Shown here piece by piece: positions 25,824-37,235 of a stretch of 64,000 nucleotides of DNA. The translations under genes were made by a program, and so were the position numbers. The stretch's first letter is position 1, and each line of letters opens with the position of its first letter. Origin of the DNA: Hypericum androsaemum. Taxonomy: Eukaryota > Streptophyta > Magnoliopsida > Malpighiales > Hypericaceae. Below the pieces are notes generated by a model, which had not been told where the DNA came from, made no database searches, and was given only the letters and a program-made list of their open reading frames with translations. The stretch covers positions 14,779,495-14,843,494 of the forward strand of contig OZ023189.1 of assembly GCA_963995505.1 (NCBI GenBank), written 5' to 3'.

Positions 25824-25842
25824 TGGCGCCGTTGCCGGGGAC
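25824..25842 (+). promoter_or_regulatory. Primer-binding site of the Athila element
   Basis: TGGCGCCGTTGCCGGGGAC two bases after the 5' LTR, the usual form in plant Athila/Tat elements, where a host tRNA primes minus-strand DNA synthesis. Confidence 0.9.
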
Positions 25843-25959
25843 TAAGTACTAGACGCTTAATTTGGCTTACGAACTTGGATTAGGACATTTATTTTTGTTT
25901 ACTTGGTTTTTGTTACTTAGTACCTTTGTTTCTTGTCTTACAAGGTACTGATTTGTCGC

Positions 25960-28900
25960 ATGCGCTCAACTCGCTCAACGAACAACATTCCGATCGGAGT
26001 TGACGTTGACATTGGATATTTGGAAAGGGTATTGCGACAAGAGAGAAGGACACAAGCAAGGATGAATCAACAACCTCGTGTGCAAGAAGCTCCACAAGGA
26101 GCTCCGCAAGGCGATGCACAAGGAGTTGGAGTTCCTCGAAGGTCTCTCATGGACTATGCCAGGCCCACCTTGAGAGGGGCAATGTCTGGAGTTCCAAGGC
26201 CTACTATTCAAGCTAACACCTTCGAGATCAAGCCGGCGGTGATTCACATGCTCCAAGCTTCGGTCCAATTCTATGGATTACCGAATGAAGATCCCAACGA
26301 CCATATTGCTAATTTTTTGGAGATAGCTGACACCTTCAAGCACAATGGAGTTAGCGACGATGCTGTGAAGCTGAGGTTGTTCCCATTTACCTTGAAGGAC
26401 CAAGCAAAGATATGGTATAAGAATCTCGTTGGGACAACAATTACGACATGGGAAGAGCTAGCTAATGCCTTCCTTGACAAGTATTTTCCCTTCTCCAAGA
26501 CAAATAGACTCATCAAGGAGATTAACAACTTCCAACAATTCGAGAATGAGTCATTGAGTGAAGCTTGGGGGAGATTCAAGGGATTACAAAGGAGTTGTCC
26601 ACACCATAATATATCAGATGAGTCTTTACTCCAAACTTTTTACTTTGGTCTTGGACCCTCTACAAGGGGTACGGTTGATGCCGCCTCCAACGGATCCTTC
26701 TTAAGAAAATATAGGGATGATGCCCACCACATATTGGAGGAGTTGGCGGCTACAAACATTCTAATGGCCAATGAGAGAGCTAGGCAACCGAGTAAGGAGC
26801 AAGTAGAAGTGATTGATGTTGATATTGCCTCATCTATTCAAGCTCAATTGGCTTTGTTGGCAAAGAAGGTTAATGATCTAAGCTTGAACAAAAGCAATGT
26901 GGCGGCTGTGCAAACAAATTGTGAAGTTTGTGGCAATTTTGGCCATGAGATGAATGAGTGTGCCATGTTGGGCTCTTCTATGGAGCAAGTAAATTTTGTT
27001 GGTGGCCAAGGGCAAGTCCAAGTTCAAGGAGCAAATAGGATGGTAAACAACCCATATTCCTCTACCTACAATCCTGGTTGGAGAAATCATCCGAACTTCT
27101 CTTGGAGGGGTACCGGAGGAAGTAGTGGAGATAACATGGCAATTGTTCCGGATAAGGGACTTCCTCTTCGTAATGCACCTCAAGGGCCTCCTCCAGGTTT
27201 CCAACCACGTTTCTCTTTGATGGATCGGATGGGAGCTATTGAGGAGAGGATCGACAAGATGGACAAGTTCATACAAGAAGTCGGAGGGGTGGTTAGCCAA
27301 CAAGGCCAAATTTTGGCAGCCATACAACAACAAGGTGCACGACAGAACAACTTGGAGCAAATTCTCAAGGGACAAGCTACCGCGATGCATAATATGGAGA
27401 CACAACTTGGAGAAATTGCAAAGGCGAGTTCCCATAGAGCTTCCGGCTCCCTGCCAAGCTCCACAGAAACAAATCCTCGAGGAAATGTGAATGCAATTTC
27501 TTTGAGGAGTGGTAAGGAAATAGCTTCTCAAGAGGCACCCCGGAAGAACAATGACGATCCTATGGAAGCCAATGAGGAGGAGAAAGAAGTAGAGGTGGAA
27601 AAAGAGAAAAGTCCTTTTGCTGAGATTGAGGAAGAAGAGGAGTATGTGCCACCACCACCAAAGATCCCTCCTCTACCATTTCCTCAAAGAGTCAAAAAGA
27701 AGAACGTGATGGACGACAAATTTCTTGGCTTTATGGAGAAAATGAAAAATGTCCAGATTAGCGTCTCATTTCTGGAGATGTTGGATCAAGTTCCGCACTA
27801 CTCCAAGTTTTTGAAGGAACTCATTACAAAGAAGAGGAAGTGGGAAGATGGAGAGACGGTGGCCCTCACGGCGAAGTGTAGCTCTCTCATCTCAAAGGAT
27901 CTCCCGACAAAGTTAAAAGACCCGGGGAGTTTCACTATTCCTTGTTTCGTTGGAGATGTTGAGTTTCCTAAGTGCCTATGTGATTTAGGCGCTAGCATTA
28001 ACTTGATGCCTTTGTCTATTCTTAGGAAACTTGGCTTGTGTGAGGTGAAAGCCACATCTATGCGTCTCCAATTGGCGGACCAAACCATAAAGAAGCCATT
28101 TGGGGTCGTGGAGGATGTCTTGTTAAAGGTTGATAAGTTTATCTTCCCCGTGGACTTTGTGGTGCTGGATTTTGATGAAGACAAGAGTTGTCCATTAATA
28201 CTTGGCCGGCCGTTTCTTAATACGGCACGTGCCTTGGTGGATGTGCATGATGGAAGATTGGTCCTCCGAATAGGGGAGGAGAAGGTAGAGTTCAAGATGT
28301 CCAACGCAATGCGCCACCCTCTTGATGAAGGCGTGTGCATGAAAGTTGATGTCATGAAGGAATGCGTCCTCGAGTTTGGCAAGGAGAGCATATCAAGACT
28401 TGAAGATGGAATGGAGGAAGAAATAAATGAAGAACAAGAAGAGGATGACTTGGAAGAGTTCGAGGGAGAAGTTGATACAAAAAGTCTCCATGAGGATTTG
28501 GAGCTTGATTTAAAGTATCGAACTCCACCTTCCATCACTAAGGCTCCAAGCTTGGAGTTGAAAGAGTTACCCTCCCATTTGCGATATGCATTCTTAAAGG
28601 ATGAAGGAAGACTTCCCATTATCATCTCGAACAAGCTCTCTAAGGAGCAAGAGAAGAGGGTGCTTGAAATCGTCAACAAACGGATTAAGGCCATGGCTTG
28701 GCAAATATTCGATATCAAGGGGATAAGTCCCGACATTGTTATGCATCACATCCATATGGAAGAGGGAGCCAAGTCGAGGGTGGATAGGCAAAGACGATTG
28801 AATCCCAACATGAAAGAAGTTGTAAAGAAGGAGGTGATCAAGCTACTCGAAGCGGGCATAATTTATCCCATCTCGGATAGTGAGTGGGTAAGCCCGATCC

Positions 28901-31455
28901 ATTGTGTTCCAAAGAAAGGAGGAATGACTGTTGTGATCAATGATGAGGGTGAGCTCATTTCCACAAGAACTGTGACTGGATGGAGGGTATGCGTGGACTA
29001 CCGAAAGTTGAATGATGCCACACGTAAGGATCATTTTCCTTTGCCATTCATTGATCAAATGTTGGAGAGAATTTCAGGGTATTCTCACTATTGCTTTTTA
29101 GATGGGTACTCGGGTTACAACCAAATTGCAATATACCCAAGAGATCAAGAGAAGACCTCTTTCACTTGTCCTTTTGGTATTTTTGCCTATCGACGAATGC
29201 CTTTTGGATTGAGTTGTGCTCCTGCAACATTCCAACGATGCATGGAGGCTATCTTTTGGGGAATGAATGAGAGAATTATGGAGATCTTCATGGATGATTT
29301 CTCGGTATTTGGAGACTCCTTTGATAGCTGCTTGGCAAATTTGGACAAGGTCTTGGAAAGATGTGAAGAGAAGAACCTCGTTCTCAATTGGGAGAAATGT
29401 CATTTCATGGTAGATGAAGGGATAGTTCTTGGGCATAAGATCTCCCGAGCTGGCATAGAGGTGGACAGAGCCAAGACGGAAGCAATAGAGAAGATGGAAG
29501 CACCGACTTCAGTTAAAGGAGTAAGAGCTTTTCTTGGCCATGCCGGTTTCTACCGAAGATTCATCAAGAATTTTTCTCTTATCGCGAAGCCGCTAACTAA
29601 TTTGCTTGTGAAGGATGTACCCTTTGATTTTGATGAACCATGCCTTCAAGCATTTGATACTTTGAAAAAAGCTCTTGTCACAGCTCCGGTTATCTCTTCT
29701 CCGGATTGGACGCTGCCATTTGAGATGATGTGTGATGCGAGCGACATTGCACTGGGATGTGTGCTTGGTCAAAAGAAGGAGGGGAAGCTTCATGTCATCT
29801 ACTATGCAAGTAGAGTGCTGGCGGGCGCCCAACTAAATTACACAACCACCGAGAAGGAGTTGCTTGCGGTCGTGTATGCATGTGACAAGTTTCGACCATA
29901 TCTACTTGGGTCGAAAGTGATCGTCTATACTGATCATGCGGCTTTGAGGTACTTATTTTCCAAACAAGATGCTAAGCCGCGACTCATCCGGTGGATTTTA
30001 TTGCTCCAAGAATTTGACTTGTCCATCAAGGATAAGAAGGGTTCGGAAAATGTGGTCGCGGACCATCTCTCTCGACTAGAGAGCAGTGATGGAATGGAAA
30101 CTCATGGAAAGATCAAAGAAGAGTTTCCGGATGAGGAGTTGATGAGCTTGAATAATGTGGAAGCACCTTGGTATGCTGATTTCGCCAACTTCCTAGTTGG
30201 GGGGATTATTCCTATGGATTTGAGCTACCCCCAACGCAAGAAGTTCATAAGGGATTCTCAACTCTATGTTTGGGATGAGCCTTACCTTTTTAAGAGGTGT
30301 AGTGATGGGTTGCTTCGACGGTGCATTGCGGATGATGAAGTGATGAATATTCTGGAGCAATGTCATAGTACTCCATATTCCGGTCACTATGGAGCAACCA
30401 GGACAGCATCACGAGTCTTTGAATGTGGGTTTTATTGGCCTAACATTTTCAAGGATGCTCGTGAGTTTGTTGCTCAGTGCGATCGATGCCAAAGGACCGG
30501 CAACATTTCAAAGAGGAATGAGATGCCTCTCTCTGGAATTCTAGAGGTGGAACTCTTTGACGTTTGGGGGTTGGACTTTATGGGACCCTTCCCAACCTCT
30601 AATGGCAACAAGTATATCTTGGTGGGAGTGGACTACGTATCTAAGTGGGTGGAAGCCTGGGCATCACCAACCAATGATGCTAAGGTGGTCATTCGCTTTA
30701 TCAAAAAGCTCTTCTCAAGATTTGGAGTGCCGAGGGCAATCATAAGCGATGGCGGTTCACACTTTTGCAACCGACCATTTGAGATTCTATTGAAGAGGTA
30801 TGGGGTCACTCACAAGGTTGCTACACCTTATCACCCTCAAACAAGTGGGCAAGTTGAACTCTCCAACCGAGAATTGAAGAAGATCCTTGAAAAGACGGTT
30901 GGAGGAGCAAGAAAAGATTGGGCCAACAAGCTTGATGATGCTTTATGGGCATACCGGACGGCATTCAAAACGCCTATCGGGATGTCTCCATACAAACTTG
31001 TTTATGGCAAGGCGTGCCACCTCCCCGTAGAGCTAGAGCACCGAGCATTTTGGGCCATCAAGACCCTAAATTATGACTACAAGAAAGCCGGTGAGCGAAG
31101 GGTGTTGCAACTTGAAGAGCTGGACGAAATCCGTGACATGGCATTTGAGAGCTCTAGGCTTTACAAGGAGAAGACGAAAAGGTCACATGATGCCCACATT
31201 GTGAAGAAAGAGTTCAAGGAGGGTGATCAAGTACTACTTTACAACTCCCGATTGAGACTTTTTCCGGGAAAGCTCAAGTCAAAATGGAGTGGCCCATTCC
31301 AAGTTGTGAGGATATTTCCATTCGGAGCCCTTGAATTAGAAAGAAGTGATGGAGGAGTCTTCAAGGTGAATGGCCAAAGGTGCAAGATTTACCTTGGTGG
31401 GAATATTGAACGACAAGCGGAAATACAATCCATCACCTCACCCTCAAATGCATGA
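25960..31455 (+). CDS. Athila gag-pol polyprotein
   Basis: A single uninterrupted frame of 1,831 residues from the first ATG (25960). The frame opens a little upstream, but only with non-ATG codons. Gag: retrotransposon gag domain ([16 protein letters not shown] ... WYKNLV) with a CCHC knuckle [14 protein letters not shown], then coiled-coil and acidic linker. Protease: [14 protein letters not shown], with the D-L-G-A-S active-site form. Reverse transcriptase: [25 protein letters not shown] and the catalytic FMDDFSVF. RNase [15 protein letters not shown] and [10 protein letters not shown]. Integrase: H-H-C-C zinc finger ending CDRCQRTG, then a D-D-E core ([16 protein letters not shown], and the glutamate in [10 protein letters not shown]), then a C-terminal domain. 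No stop or frameshift, in line with recent insertion. No chromodomain was seen. Confidence 0.97.
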   Translation: MRSTRSTNNIPIGVDVDIGYLERVLRQERRTQARMNQQPRVQEAPQGAPQGDAQGVGVPRRSLMDYARPTLRGAMSGVPRPTIQANTFEIKPAVIHMLQASVQFYGLPNEDPNDHIANFLEIADTFKHNGVSDDAVKLRLFPFTLKDQAKIWYKNLVGTTITTWEELANAFLDKYFPFSKTNRLIKEINNFQQFENESLSEAWGRFKGLQRSCPHHNISDESLLQTFYFGLGPSTRGTVDAASNGSFLRKYRDDAHHILEELAATNILMANERARQPSKEQVEVIDVDIASSIQAQLALLAKKVNDLSLNKSNVAAVQTNCEVCGNFGHEMNECAMLGSSMEQVNFVGGQGQVQVQGANRMVNNPYSSTYNPGWRNHPNFSWRGTGGSSGDNMAIVPDKGLPLRNAPQGPPPGFQPRFSLMDRMGAIEERIDKMDKFIQEVGGVVSQQGQILAAIQQQGARQNNLEQILKGQATAMHNMETQLGEIAKASSHRASGSLPSSTETNPRGNVNAISLRSGKEIASQEAPRKNNDDPMEANEEEKEVEVEKEKSPFAEIEEEEEYVPPPPKIPPLPFPQRVKKKNVMDDKFLGFMEKMKNVQISVSFLEMLDQVPHYSKFLKELITKKRKWEDGETVALTAKCSSLISKDLPTKLKDPGSFTIPCFVGDVEFPKCLCDLGASINLMPLSILRKLGLCEVKATSMRLQLADQTIKKPFGVVEDVLLKVDKFIFPVDFVVLDFDEDKSCPLILGRPFLNTARALVDVHDGRLVLRIGEEKVEFKMSNAMRHPLDEGVCMKVDVMKECVLEFGKESISRLEDGMEEEINEEQEEDDLEEFEGEVDTKSLHEDLELDLKYRTPPSITKAPSLELKELPSHLRYAFLKDEGRLPIIISNKLSKEQEKRVLEIVNKRIKAMAWQIFDIKGISPDIVMHHIHMEEGAKSRVDRQRRLNPNMKEVVKKEVIKLLEAGIIYPISDSEWVSPIHCVPKKGGMTVVINDEGELISTRTVTGWRVCVDYRKLNDATRKDHFPLPFIDQMLERISGYSHYCFLDGYSGYNQIAIYPRDQEKTSFTCPFGIFAYRRMPFGLSCAPATFQRCMEAIFWGMNERIMEIFMDDFSVFGDSFDSCLANLDKVLERCEEKNLVLNWEKCHFMVDEGIVLGHKISRAGIEVDRAKTEAIEKMEAPTSVKGVRAFLGHAGFYRRFIKNFSLIAKPLTNLLVKDVPFDFDEPCLQAFDTLKKALVTAPVISSPDWTLPFEMMCDASDIALGCVLGQKKEGKLHVIYYASRVLAGAQLNYTTTEKELLAVVYACDKFRPYLLGSKVIVYTDHAALRYLFSKQDAKPRLIRWILLLQEFDLSIKDKKGSENVVADHLSRLESSDGMETHGKIKEEFPDEELMSLNNVEAPWYADFANFLVGGIIPMDLSYPQRKKFIRDSQLYVWDEPYLFKRCSDGLLRRCIADDEVMNILEQCHSTPYSGHYGATRTASRVFECGFYWPNIFKDAREFVAQCDRCQRTGNISKRNEMPLSGILEVELFDVWGLDFMGPFPTSNGNKYILVGVDYVSKWVEAWASPTNDAKVVIRFIKKLFSRFGVPRAIISDGGSHFCNRPFEILLKRYGVTHKVATPYHPQTSGQVELSNRELKKILEKTVGGARKDWANKLDDALWAYRTAFKTPIGMSPYKLVYGKACHLPVELEHRAFWAIKTLNYDYKKAGERRVLQLEELDEIRDMAFESSRLYKEKTKRSHDAHIVKKEFKEGDQVLLYNSRLRLFPGKLKSKWSGPFQVVRIFPFGALELERSDGGVFKVNGQRCKIYLGGNIERQAEIQSITSPSNA

Positions 31456-32144
31456 ACAAGGGGAGTAAAGTCAAGCTAACGACTATAACTTAGCATGTTT
31501 TTGTACCGTTCTTATATTGCTATAGTCTTTTATGTGATGTTCTTTTATGTATTGTTCTTATCCCGGTATGATTTTGTAGTGTTAGTTCATGCTTATGGGG
31601 TCTCTTGCATCTTGAAGGTGACATGGACGATTGGAAGCTCAGCAAAGATCGAGGACGAGTTGGGAAAGGAAAAAAAAATTTTGCGAAAAAAAAAAAAAAA
31701 TTTTGGCGTGGCTTTTAGCCACGGCCGTGGCAACTCTCGGTTTTCATTTTTAAATTTTTTTTTTTTAATACTCTCCCTCCCATTTCTCCCAAATCATCCC
31801 AATCAAGGGGTAGCAAGTGGCGATTGAAGGGCTCGAAGTTCAACATGGACAGGGAGCTGCGTCATCAAAGCTACTACATCCAGCACATGGTGGAGCTATC
31901 CGGATACAACATCCCACCACCACCACCCTCTCCACCTCAAGACTAAGGGAAGTTTCCTAGCATATTTTTTTTCTTTCGTTATTTTCTTGTCTTCGTGATG
32001 AATTGAGTTTGCTTTATATCTTTGTGATGTCGTGTTCTTCATGTTTGATTGTTGTTCATGCTTGCTTCTTAATGCATTTGTTAGTATAGTTCAATTGTTT
32101 AGATGTATGTGTGCTCCCTCCACCTTGAGGACAAGGTGTTCTTC

Positions 32145-32157
32145 AAGTGTGGGGGTG
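32145..32157 (+). promoter_or_regulatory. Internal polypurine-tract copy
   Basis: AAGTGTGGGGGTG, identical to the tract beside the 3' LTR, 1.4 kb upstream of it and in similar context (GAGGACAAG shortly before both). It could be a second plus-strand priming site or a relic of an internal rearrangement. Confidence 0.6.
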
Positions 32158-33551
32158 TGGTTCCACTTAGGAATCCTTTTGTATGTTTAGATATGGTTTG
32201 TCTTGTTTAGGCAATGATTTGGCATGAATTTTCAAAATTTGACCCCCTTCAAAATTCTTTAACTCGTGTTAGAAGCTTACCACACACCTAGTTAGGAAAT
32301 GAACTCGAGCACAAGGCCTAAGAACTTGTAGAAACCTCACCCTCGGTTGTTTAGACTAGTAGTCTCACTATGTAGATTAGACTAGAGGGTTGATGAGTGA
32401 CCTTGTGAGGAACTTTGAGCCGAAGGAGGAGACAACCGTCTTCATTTATTCATGAGGTGCCTACATGAGTTCGGTTGATCGAGGTATCCTACTAGTACTT
32501 GACATGGTCTTGGTTGTGTGGCGTTAGTGAATGACGGGGGCTAATCCTTTGAAATTGAGCCTAGAACTTTAGAGCCAAGAACCTTTATATCCATTGCTTT
32601 AACCCATTGAGCCTAGTCATTCATTGATCATATTATATGTATACCAACTTTAAGCCTTATATCCACCATCTTCCCAACCTTTGGTCATCCGATCCGAGGA
32701 CACGTAAGTTTAAATTTTTGGGAAATGATATGTATTGGGTTTAGTTGGTAGCTTAGTGTTCTTATGGGTTAATTCATTGAGAATGTGGGTAATTGAGAGG
32801 CCATACAAAGAAGCCGAGTTTTTGCCTACAAAATGCCAAGTTTGTGTTTGTGTTTGTATTTGTAAAAGAAAGAAAAAAAAAAGAAAAAAAGGGAAGAAAA
32901 GAAAAGAAAAAGAAAAAGTGAATGTTGAATAAGGCATTAATAATTGGCATAACTCGTGCTACACGGTCTTAGGAAATGGGTGAATTTTGGGAATGTGCTT
33001 TAGCGATTTATGGTGAAGATGTTTAGAATAGACGAGTGACTAGAGTACTTTTGTAACATGTCCTCGGATTGGGTGGTTTAACTACTATCCATACATATTT
33101 CCTCACCTTTACCTTAGCCCCATTACAACCCGATTGAAAGTCCCCGGTTCACGAGCAACCACATGACTTTGAGACACTGTTGAGTAGGACGTAGGATACT
33201 TTGAAAGACATCGATCATGTATGCGAGAGATAGGAAGTTGGCTACTTACAAATCGTGAGCTAAAATTTCCGAACCTCTGAGTGGTCAACCTTCTAGTGTC
33301 TTTTACATAGTGATAACACTTGATTAAACCATCGAGTGGTGAGATGTCTACCGGTTCTTACTCTTTGTGTTTGAGTTGATGTACTAGCTAGGTTGTGTGA
33401 TGATACTTTTGATGTGAGTTTGAAATTTTGAGGGGAGTTAATTTGTGAATTGATCATGCCTAGTCTTGTCCTTTTCATGCTTTTTTTTTCTTATGTGATT
33501 GTGATTGTGATTGTGTTTGTATGAGTATTGCTTGAGGACAAGCAATGATTC

Positions 33552-33564
33552 AAGTGTGGGGGTG
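33552..33564 (+). promoter_or_regulatory. Polypurine tract of the Athila element
   Basis: AAGTGTGGGGGTG immediately before TGATGAG of the 3' LTR, the expected place for plus-strand priming. Confidence 0.85.
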
Positions 33565-35148
33565 TGATGAGTGTGAAAACACTCTATCATCTATGTATGT
33601 TTTAGTGTCAATTTTCCATTGTTTCTAGTATTGTTGTGTGTTATTTATCGTTGTTTTGTTATATTTCGTGTTTTGAACGTTTTAGTATAGTTATTGTGAT
33701 TTTCATTAGTTTTGTTCATTTTTATTTCAAGGAGGCTTTGTGGTGATGCGGGGAGGATATTGGTGTACTTTGGAGCGCTTCAACGATGATCGGATCAGCC
33801 TTGAAGAATGGTGCACGATCGGGAAGGCGACGACATTAGGCTAACTGACCTCGAGAGACTTAAATGCCAATAACTTTCTCATCGGAAGTCCCATGGAGAC
33901 GAGTGAGGTAGTTCTGGAAAGAAGACATCCGGGGCTACAAGTTTGTTTCTTCGGTCTTCTTCAGATTCGAAGTCTAAGAGGGTCAAAAATGCACATGAAG
34001 ACGAGCTTTAAACCTGAGAACTCGCCTGACCGAAATCGGCCAAAATTCCGGGACCATTCCGGAATTTGCCATGACGATTTCTTGGCTGCCATCCCACCAC
34101 CTTTTGGCTGGAATTCCACCACCTAATTCCCCATACTCCACTACTCCCTTTGTCCCCCACTAATTCACTTTGTCTCCCACTATCTCCCACTCCACTTCTC
34201 CATACTTTGACTACAACATTCATTCACTCTTCCTCTTCTCCAACAAGCAATTCCGTGGCTGCCTCTTCCTCTTCCTCCCAAGCAAAAAACGTGATTCACC
34301 ATTGAAGAGGAGAAGAAGAGAAAAACGTGGCCAAGAAGAAGCTAGGAGAGGAAGCCATTGTTGAAGCTTGAAGAAGGAACTTGAAGAAGGAGCTAGGAGG
34401 AAGCTCTTGAAGAATCATTGAGCTTTTCTTAAACTCTCTCTTTTTGTTCATGTTCTATTCACTTTGTTCAATGGATAATTTGTGTTGTATTATGAACATG
34501 AGTGAGTAGTTAATTTGTGAGTTTGGTGCCTTGATGGCACCTACTTAGCCAATGGTTTTGTGGGGTTAATATGTTAAGGTTTATGCACTAGTTAATGAGT
34601 TTAATGCCTAATCTAGATTGATCACCTTGATTATGAACAAAGTTAATGTTAATCGCCGAGAGGGGTTAGGATTAACGGACCATTTAACTAGTTGAGTAGG
34701 AACCTATTGTTGAGAGATCACCTTAGGTGACTAGTTGTCCAAAGGATGGTGATTATAGTTGGTGATTAGTTAGATTAGGTGGCTAATTTATCGCGAGAGC
34801 GTGGTTAGTTCATCTAAGTCTAGTTAAGAATCGATTTAGACTAATCGGTCGCGGTAGCGTTGATTAGTTGCTTAAGGAACATCTGGACCATAACACGAAC
34901 TTAATAAATCCCACATGCCATTTGGTTATTTAGTTGTCATTGGCACCAAGCCCACTCTTTCCTTTATTGTTTAAATCTCCTCATTATTTAGTAGTTGTAG
35001 TAACCAATTCGTATTTGGAATTGACACCTCCATTTATTATTGTCCTAAACTAGTGGTGAAGTCGAATTTGTGGCCTAGCTTAGTCCTTGTGGGACGACAA
35101 TCCCGTACTTACTCTTTATTGCAAGAAGGGTGAAAATCCTTCCTTTCA
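33565..35148 (+). repeat. 3' LTR of the Athila element
   Basis: 1,584 bp, matching the 5' LTR. One substitution was noticed, at 34656. It is followed by TSD ATATG and then the rest of the MULE-A left terminal repeat. Confidence 0.95.
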
Positions 35149-35450
35149 ATATGCCCAAACTTTGACTGGCCAACTAAACCAGTTACGTCATCAAAATTTG
35201 ATGACGTTGTACCTCTCCACTTTCTCTTCTCTCTCCTTTTTCTCTCTCTCCTTGCCAACATCCAAGTCAAATCAGAATAGAACAAATGCCACCCAAAAAG
35301 TCGTCCAACATTAAAACTCACGAATACTCCATTTTGATCTACTCTCTAATTTTACATGCCGCTAAATAATTCAAAAAGCCCAAAACACCCTTGCAAGAAA
35401 GATGACAAAACAATAAGTGCAGCAGTAAAAAAGAGAGAAGAAAACAAAAA

Positions 35451-36644
35451 GGGAAAAGTTCACTTTAGTACCCTGTAGTATTGACTAAAATCACTTTAGT
35501 ACCCTGTGGTAAAAAACCGATCAATCGAGTCATACTTATTCCAATTAACATCAAAAAGGGCCTCGGGCAGCTGCCCGACCATGTGGAACAGCCACATCAC
35601 CAAAAATTGATGATGTGGCACCACGTGGACTCTCTCCCACTTCCCCTCTCTTCTCTTTCCTCCTTTTCCTCTTCTTCTTCTTCTTCTTCTTCTTCCCCTC
35701 TCTCACCTCTCGCCTTCCTCCATAACCCAATATTCTCCTCGTAAAGGAAAAATGTACGGAACTACGATGATGGCCGCCCTAGAGAACCTCAGGCGACAGC
35801 TCCTAGACGACAATGTTACTGATCCCCCGACGACACCCTCCAGCTCCCCATCGGACGACAGATTCAACGACCTCCTACTCGGCGAGAGCTGGGGGGAGCT
35901 GCCGCTGAAGGTGAACGACTCCGATGACATGATCGTGTACAGCGCCCTGGCCGACGCGGCCAGCTCCGGCTGGGTCCCGCCTCAAGAAGACGATCCCCTC
36001 AGGGCGGAGCCGGTGGGGTTTGTCGAGGCGGCGGCGAAGTACAAGGGCGTGAGGAGGCGGCCGTGGGGGAAGTACGCGGCGGAGATAAGGGACCCGAAGA
36101 GGAACGGCGCGCGGGTGTGGCTTGGGACCTATGACACACCCGACGGCGCGGCGATGGCTTACGACCGCGCCGCTTTCGAGATGAGGGGGTCCAAGGCCAA
36201 GCTCAACTTCCCCCACCTTATCGAGTCGAATGTGGCCGGCGCCTGTGACGGAAGGGTGACGTCACGGAAGCGGGGTTGCCCCGCTGCGCCGTCAGTGGTT
36301 GATTGTTACGATCACGGAGGCTACCGCCCGCTGTATCTGCCGGAGCCGGAGTCCAAGAGGTTGTTGGGTTATGGAGGAAGGCGAGAGGTGAGAGAGGGGA
36401 AGAAGAAGAAGAAGAGGAGGAGGAGGAAAGAGAAGAGAGGGGAAGTGGGAGAGAGTCCACGTGGTGCCACATCATCAATTTTTGGTGATGTGGCTGTTCC
36501 ACATGGTCGGGCAGCTCTGGGCAGCTGCCCGAGGCCCTTTTTGATGTTAATTGGAATAAGTATGACTCGATTGATCAATTTTTTACCACAGGGTACTAAA
36601 ATGATTTTGGGCGATACTACAGGGTACTAAAGTGGACTTTTCCC
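35451..36644. mobile_element. MULE-B: Pack-MULE carrying an ERF gene
   Basis: 1,194-bp element with long TIRs, 35451-35730 and 36364-36644 (about 280 bp each, highly similar), starting GGGAAAAGTYCACTTTAGTA. A perfect 9-bp TSD AAACAAAAA lies at 35442-35450 and 36645-36653. The TIRs contain a CTT microsatellite, a G-box core CACGTG (~35624 and its mirror) and GGGCAGCTGCCC palindromes; the right arm has an extra ~10-bp duplication. The unique middle (35731-36363, 633 bp, markedly GC-rich) is almost wholly ERF coding sequence. No transposase, so it would need help in trans. The ends match MULE-A, making both members of one family. It lies in MULE-A's interior. Confidence 0.93.
35752..36630 (+). 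CDS. Captured group IX AP2/ERF factor with TIR-encoded C-terminus
   Basis: Open frame of 292 residues inside MULE-B. Start [18 protein letters not shown] fits group IX ERFs. Residues 46-74 ([18 protein letters not shown]...) match their N-terminal motif; the AP2/ERF domain spans about 97-154 ([48 protein letters not shown]), a DNA-binding fold that reads GCC-box-like sites in stress and ethylene/jasmonate responses. All key ERF residues (RG, WG, AEIRD, RAYD-like) are present; ERF13 is the closest I recall. Residues 1-204 come from the captured segment. From Leu205 the frame enters the right TIR, giving 88 new residues with the basic run [14 protein letters not shown] (216-229), and stops at 36628-36630. 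Expression is unknown; the native C-terminus may be lost. Confidence 0.88.
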   Translation: MYGTTMMAALENLRRQLLDDNVTDPPTTPSSSPSDDRFNDLLLGESWGELPLKVNDSDDMIVYSALADAASSGWVPPQEDDPLRAEPVGFVEAAAKYKGVRRRPWGKYAAEIRDPKRNGARVWLGTYDTPDGAAMAYDRAAFEMRGSKAKLNFPHLIESNVAGACDGRVTSRKRGCPAAPSVVDCYDHGGYRPLYLPEPESKRLLGYGGRREVREGKKKKKRRRRKEKRGEVGESPRGATSSIFGDVAVPHGRAALGSCPRPFLMLIGISMTRLINFLPQGTKMILGDTTGY

Positions 36645-36653
36645 AAACAAAAA

Positions 36654-37235
36654 AGAGGTTAATTATTAACGGAAGGAAAAGACCCAAAACCCTCCAAGCG
36701 ACAATAGCCAAAACCTTATCTTCCTTCCCAATCCTACACACTCAGTAGCTCTCCGTCTCCCTCTCTCTCGCCAGTAAGGAGGACGAGGAAGGGCCCACTA
36801 TTGGGTAATTTTCATTCCTCAGTTTCTAGATTATTATATCCTCCTCCCGTAAGACTCGTGAATTTGGACATATGGGTTTCGTTCTTTATATCTCTGTTGG
36901 TGTATTTGTTCGGTTCCCCTGTTGGTATCTTTGTCTTCTGTTTGTTCTGTTTGGGAAATGGTGAATTTCAGGGGAAACCCATATTGGAAAGGAGTAGAAT
37001 CGTTTGCTTGAATGAGTTGGTTGGTTAGTTCAGATGTTGAGTTGGTTAGGTGCTTTGATTGATTGATTAATTTGCGGTTTTTGGGCCGTAAGAACGAGGA
37101 GAAACGGGAATGAAAGAGGTTGGGAAGAACGTAGTAAACTTCCCGGATGGATTGTTCGTTTAGTTTCCGTGGCCATTGATGCATGAACTAATAAGAGAGC
37201 AGCATCTCATGATTTGGAAATGGGAGTTGGAGTGT
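36654..37235. other. MULE-A interior, possible captured gene leader
   Basis: Contains CT-rich text (36740-36775), a GT-type donor after GGGCCCACTATTGG (~36804) and T-rich intron-like sequence, as in a 5'UTR with a leader intron. No long frame; source gene unknown. Confidence 0.4.

Larger units (their letters stand above)
31456..33564 (+). other. Athila 3' internal non-coding region
   Basis: About 2.1 kb between gag-pol and the 3' LTR, where many Athila elements carry an env-like frame. Here no frame over about 110 codons exists. Present instead: a perfect 14-bp palindrome GCCACGGCCGTGGC (~31729), homopolymer and purine runs, and an internal copy of the polypurine tract at 32145. Confidence 0.7.
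24238..35148 (+). mobile_element. Athila-type Ty3/Gypsy LTR retrotransposon, complete
   Basis: Complete 10,911-bp element: identical-length LTRs starting TGATGAG and ending CTTTCA, TSD ATATG (24233-24237 and 35149-35153), primer-binding site two bases after the 5' LTR, polypurine tract next to the 3' LTR, and one open gag-pol frame. Domain order (gag, protease, RT, RNase H, integrase) is Gypsy; the RT text ([37 protein letters not shown]) is of Athila type. By eye only one LTR difference was noticed (T at 25329, C at 34656), so the insertion is very young and may still be mobile. It sits inside the left TIR of MULE-A. Confidence 0.95.

Noticed and set aside
27798..28736. 312-codon antisense frame inside the Athila element
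   Set aside because: Ser-rich complement of gag-pol coding sequence; an antisense shadow.
36834..37184. 116-codon minus-strand frame in MULE-A
   Set aside because: Lies in leader/intron-like sequence and overlaps another frame; no domain.
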